Assembly: GCF_002077175.1 (NCBI RefSeq) | Contig: NZ_CP014943.1 | Location: 3,224,001-3,288,000, forward strand | DNA from: Colwellia sp. PAMC 21821 | GTDB lineage: Bacteria; Pseudomonadota; Gammaproteobacteria; Enterobacterales; Alteromonadaceae | Direction of reading: 5' to 3' | Length of the DNA stretch: 64,000 bases | In this document: positions 61,851 to 64,000 of the stretch, in pieces | Numbering within the stretch: the stretch's first letter is position 1 | Layout: each line of letters starts with the position of its first letter | The notes under the pieces: generated by a model | Seen by the model: only the letters and a program-made list of their open reading frames with translations | Databases searched by the model: none | Told to the model about the DNA's origin: nothing | Program-made: the position numbers and the translations under genes

Positions 61851-62000
61851 ATAGCAAACATGTAATCAATTAACCATATGAATATTATAGCAAATATAGA
61901 GTTATTCATTATGTTTTTTTGAGAACGATTGATCATAAGTATTCGGTTTTTATTCGAAAAAGTGATCAAAACGTTTTCACACAGTCTGGGCTCACAGTTG

Positions 62001-62058
62001 CCATAAAGTAAATGAATGATTACATCTATTTTTATAAATACTTAAAGTTTTTTAGGGT
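62001..62058. repeat. Right copy of direct repeat flanking the island
   Basis: The segment from CCATAAAGTAAATGAATGAT to TACTTAAAGTTTTTTAGGG matches 53037-53092 in the same orientation. It begins eight bases after the IS1182 end. Confidence 0.75.
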
Positions 62059-62178
62059 GGCAAACTTAAATGTAATTGGCTGGCAACGCTACATGCAATT
62101 GGGTGGCACTGATGGTAGATATTTTCCATTTAATGTGTAAAATCTATTTTTGCTATTATGCAGACCTATTTGTAGTTA

Positions 62179-62727
62179 TTAAAAATTAGCTGGTGTTGTT
62201 GCGCTAACAATTTTACATACTTCACTAAAAGGGTTTCTAAAGCGATGAGGTTTATTATTATCGAAATAATAACTGTCGTTGGTATTGAGAATAAATACTT
62301 CAGATCCTACGGTAAGTTCAATTTTTCCTTCTAGAATAAAACCGCCTTCTTCGGCATCGTTTTGCAGCATTTCAGTGCCGGTATCCGCATTTTCAGGGTA
62401 GGTTTCGACTAAAAAAGTCATCTGTCTTTTCGGGAAAGATTTGCCGACTAAATGCATGTGCACATCGCCTGAGCCAATATCCATTAATTCATCTGAGGTA
62501 TAAACTACTTGTTGAATTTTTTCCTCATTATTATCTTCTGTGAAAAATTCAACTAACGAAATAGGTATGCCATTAAGTACTTTTTTCAGTGAACTAATAG
62601 ATGGGCTTACGCTATTTTTTTCAATCATTGAAATTGTACTATTGGTGACACCCGCTTTTTTGGCTAGTTCACGTTGAGACATATTTCTGATTAATCTAAT
62701 AGACTTAAGTCTTTTGCCTACATCCAT
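62179..62727 (-). CDS. puuR: PuuR-like HTH-cupin repressor
   Basis: This 182-residue regulator has an N-terminal XRE-type HTH (residues about 5-60, RLKSIRLIRNMSQRELAKKA, VTNSTISMIEKN) and a C-terminal cupin domain (about 105-175, DAEEGGFILEGKIELTVGSE, YFDNNKPHRFRNP). This is the layout of PuuR, which represses putrescine-utilisation genes and is relieved by putrescine. AAGGAAATTAA precedes the ATG. It is divergent from the second puuB, with a 171-bp spacer that should hold its operator. Confidence 0.87.
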   Translation of the reverse strand: MDVGKRLKSIRLIRNMSQRELAKKAGVTNSTISMIEKNSVSPSISSLKKVLNGIPISLVEFFTEDNNEEKIQQVVYTSDELMDIGSGDVHMHLVGKSFPKRQMTFLVETYPENADTGTEMLQNDAEEGGFILEGKIELTVGSEVFILNTNDSYYFDNNKPHRFRNPFSEVCKIVSATTPANF

Positions 62728-62898
62728 TTAATTTCCTTTAAGATTCAAACTATTATTTTGAATATATTTTTCTGAATTATATAACGAGAACTTGGCTTAA
62801 GTCATTAGTTGCGTTAAGTTGTTAATTATAATTTACGAAGTGTTTGTTTTTGTGGGCGCTGGGACTTAAATTTAATTTAATAATAAGAGCAATTTTCG

Positions 62899-64000
62899 AT
62901 GACTAAAGTACATACACCTAACCATGCTGATTCTTATTACTTCTCTTCATTAAAATATCAACAAGATTATCCTAGCCTTCAAGAGATCATAAATGCTGAT
63001 GTGTGCATTGTCGGTGGTGGGTTTAGCGGTATTTCAAGTGCGATAGAGTTAGCAGAACGCGGTTATAAGGTTGTGGTACTTGAGTCTCATAAAATTGGCT
63101 GGGGCGCGTCTGGGCGAAATGGAGGTCAAATTATTCGCGGTATTGGCCAAAATATTGAGGGTTTTAGAAAAACAATTGGCCAGCAAGGCGTTGATGCGAT
63201 CACTCAATTGGGATTTCAAGCTAACCAAATTGTTATCGACCGTATTAATAAATACAAAATTGATTGTGATCTCACTATGGGCTATTGCGACCTTGCAACG
63301 CGTGACAAACATATGAAGTCGCTCGAAGCTGAAGTGAAACACCTGAATCGTTATCAATATCTACACCCTATTGAATTATTAGGTAAGACGGAGCTTAAGA
63401 AACAAGTTATAGGATCTGATGCTTATATTGGAGGCTTAATCGATATGGGGAGCGGACACTTACACCCGCTCAATCTTTGTCGAGGTGAAGCACAAGCTGC
63501 AAGTTCAATGGGCGTAAAAATATTTGAAGACTCTAAAGTAGAAAAATTTACGGCCGGTGAAACTATTGTTATAAAAACCGCAAAGGGTGAAGTAAAAGCT
63601 AAAAAGCTTATTCTTGCAGGTAATGCTTATTTAGGCGAGCTTGCCCCTAAAATAGCACATAAAGTATTACCCGCAGGTAGTTACATAATCGCTACAGAGC
63701 CACTAGATGAAACCGTTTATAAAAAATTATTACCCAATAACCATGCGGTATGTGATCAAAAAATTGATGTAGATTATTTTCGTTTATCTGCTGATAAGCG
63801 TTTGTTATTTGGTGGTCTTTGTAACTATTCAGGTCGAGATCCTAAAGATATAGCAGCAACGTTAATCCCTAGAATGCTGAAGGCATTCCCTGAGTTAGCC
63901 GACATTAAAATCGATTATCAATGGGGCGGTATGATAGGGATAGGTGCTAATCGGCTGCCGCAAATTGGCCGTTTAGATAAAAATATATATTACGCCCAAG
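62899..64000 (+). CDS. puuB: Gamma-glutamylputrescine oxidoreductase (second copy, runs off right edge)
   Basis: The first 367 codons of a second PuuB-type FAD oxidase are visible, starting MTKVHTPNHADSYYFSSLKY. The FAD motif is VCIVGGGFSGISSAIELAER, followed by WGASGRNGGQIIRGIG. YIGGLIDMGSGHLHPLNLCR and MIGIGANRLPQIGRLDKNIY follow before the window ends. The same family as the gene at 51527-52819 but clearly diverged from it. It lies divergent from puuR and may start another polyamine operon beyond the window. The track of short frames on the other strand inside it is not coding. Confidence 0.92.
   Translation, partial: MTKVHTPNHADSYYFSSLKYQQDYPSLQEIINADVCIVGGGFSGISSAIELAERGYKVVVLESHKIGWGASGRNGGQIIRGIGQNIEGFRKTIGQQGVDAITQLGFQANQIVIDRINKYKIDCDLTMGYCDLATRDKHMKSLEAEVKHLNRYQYLHPIELLGKTELKKQVIGSDAYIGGLIDMGSGHLHPLNLCRGEAQAASSMGVKIFEDSKVEKFTAGETIVIKTAKGEVKAKKLILAGNAYLGELAPKIAHKVLPAGSYIIATEPLDETVYKKLLPNNHAVCDQKIDVDYFRLSADKRLLFGGLCNYSGRDPKDIAATLIPRMLKAFPELADIKIDYQWGGMIGIGANRLPQIGRLDKNIYYAQ

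Larger units (their letters stand above)
60209..61993 (-). mobile_element. IS1182-family insertion sequence
   Basis: The ends are imperfect inverted repeats: GGCTCAGCCTGTGTGAAAAC on the left and GTTTTCACACAGTCTGGGCTC on the right (about 19 of 21 positions in the inner part match). The element is about 1.8 kb with one transposase gene on the minus strand, now frameshifted. The left non-coding part holds a GC-rich hairpin, GGCTTCGC-GTA-GCGAAGCC (60278-60296). Confidence 0.82.

Noticed and set aside
53093..62000. Island considered as a prophage or integrative conjugative element
   Set aside because: No phage structural, replication, conjugation or tyrosine-integrase genes are present; the attC/cassette layout explains it better.

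Overview
The window looks like chromosomal DNA of a marine gammaproteobacterium of the Alteromonadales, most likely Colwelliaceae (Colwellia or Thalassotalea type). The reasons are the style of the 16S gene, the low GC content, and housekeeping proteins that read as close relatives of the Escherichia, Shewanella and Vibrio versions (NadA, CysB, GdhA, SdaA, FumA, RmuC). The genus is an inference, since no database search was possible.

Layout. 1-0.65 kb: the 5' part of an IS110 transposase gene running off the left edge. 0.8-2.3 kb: nadA, a 14-bp tandem repeat, a tRNA-Ser fragment, and an intact tRNA-Ser(GGA) with its terminator. 2.6-8.8 kb: a complete rrn operon (P1, P2, boxA, 16S, tRNA-Ile, tRNA-Ala, 23S, 5S, terminator). 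8.9-11.2 kb: two nearly identical IS630-family elements head to tail. 11.2-12.0 kb: an array of degenerate copies of the 5S tail and rrn terminator. 12.1-34 kb: core metabolism, namely an FAD oxidoreductase, gph, gdhA, two small conserved genes, cysB, sdaA, nudL, pabB, fumA, rmuC, a GGDEF protein, an NSS transporter, proA and proC, with proB divergent.

34-52.8 kb and 62.2-64 kb: a large polyamine and omega-amino-acid catabolic region. Putrescine is glutamylated (PuuA), oxidised (PuuB and related FAD oxidases), dehydrogenated, deglutamylated (PuuD) to GABA, and passed to succinate (GabT, GabD). A second branch has SpuC-type and beta-alanine-type aminotransferases, an aminoaldehyde dehydrogenase and MmsA. 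That branch can take the C3 (aminopropyl, beta-alanine) half of spermidine towards acetyl-CoA. Two paralogous LysR regulators and a PuuR-like repressor sit among these genes.

53.1-62.0 kb: an island that splits the polyamine region. Its core is a cluster of integron gene cassettes with attC sites but no integrase gene in view (a CALIN). The seven cassette genes all lie on the minus strand and include a TIR-domain protein and an internally duplicated membrane protein. Mobile elements have damaged the array. A 175-bp MITE-like element sits exactly inside one attC core with a 3-bp duplication. An IS110-family element carrying an in-frame TGA abuts an attC half-site. An IS1182-family element is frameshifted by a 13-bp tandem duplication. 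Imperfect direct repeats of about 56 bp bracket the island.
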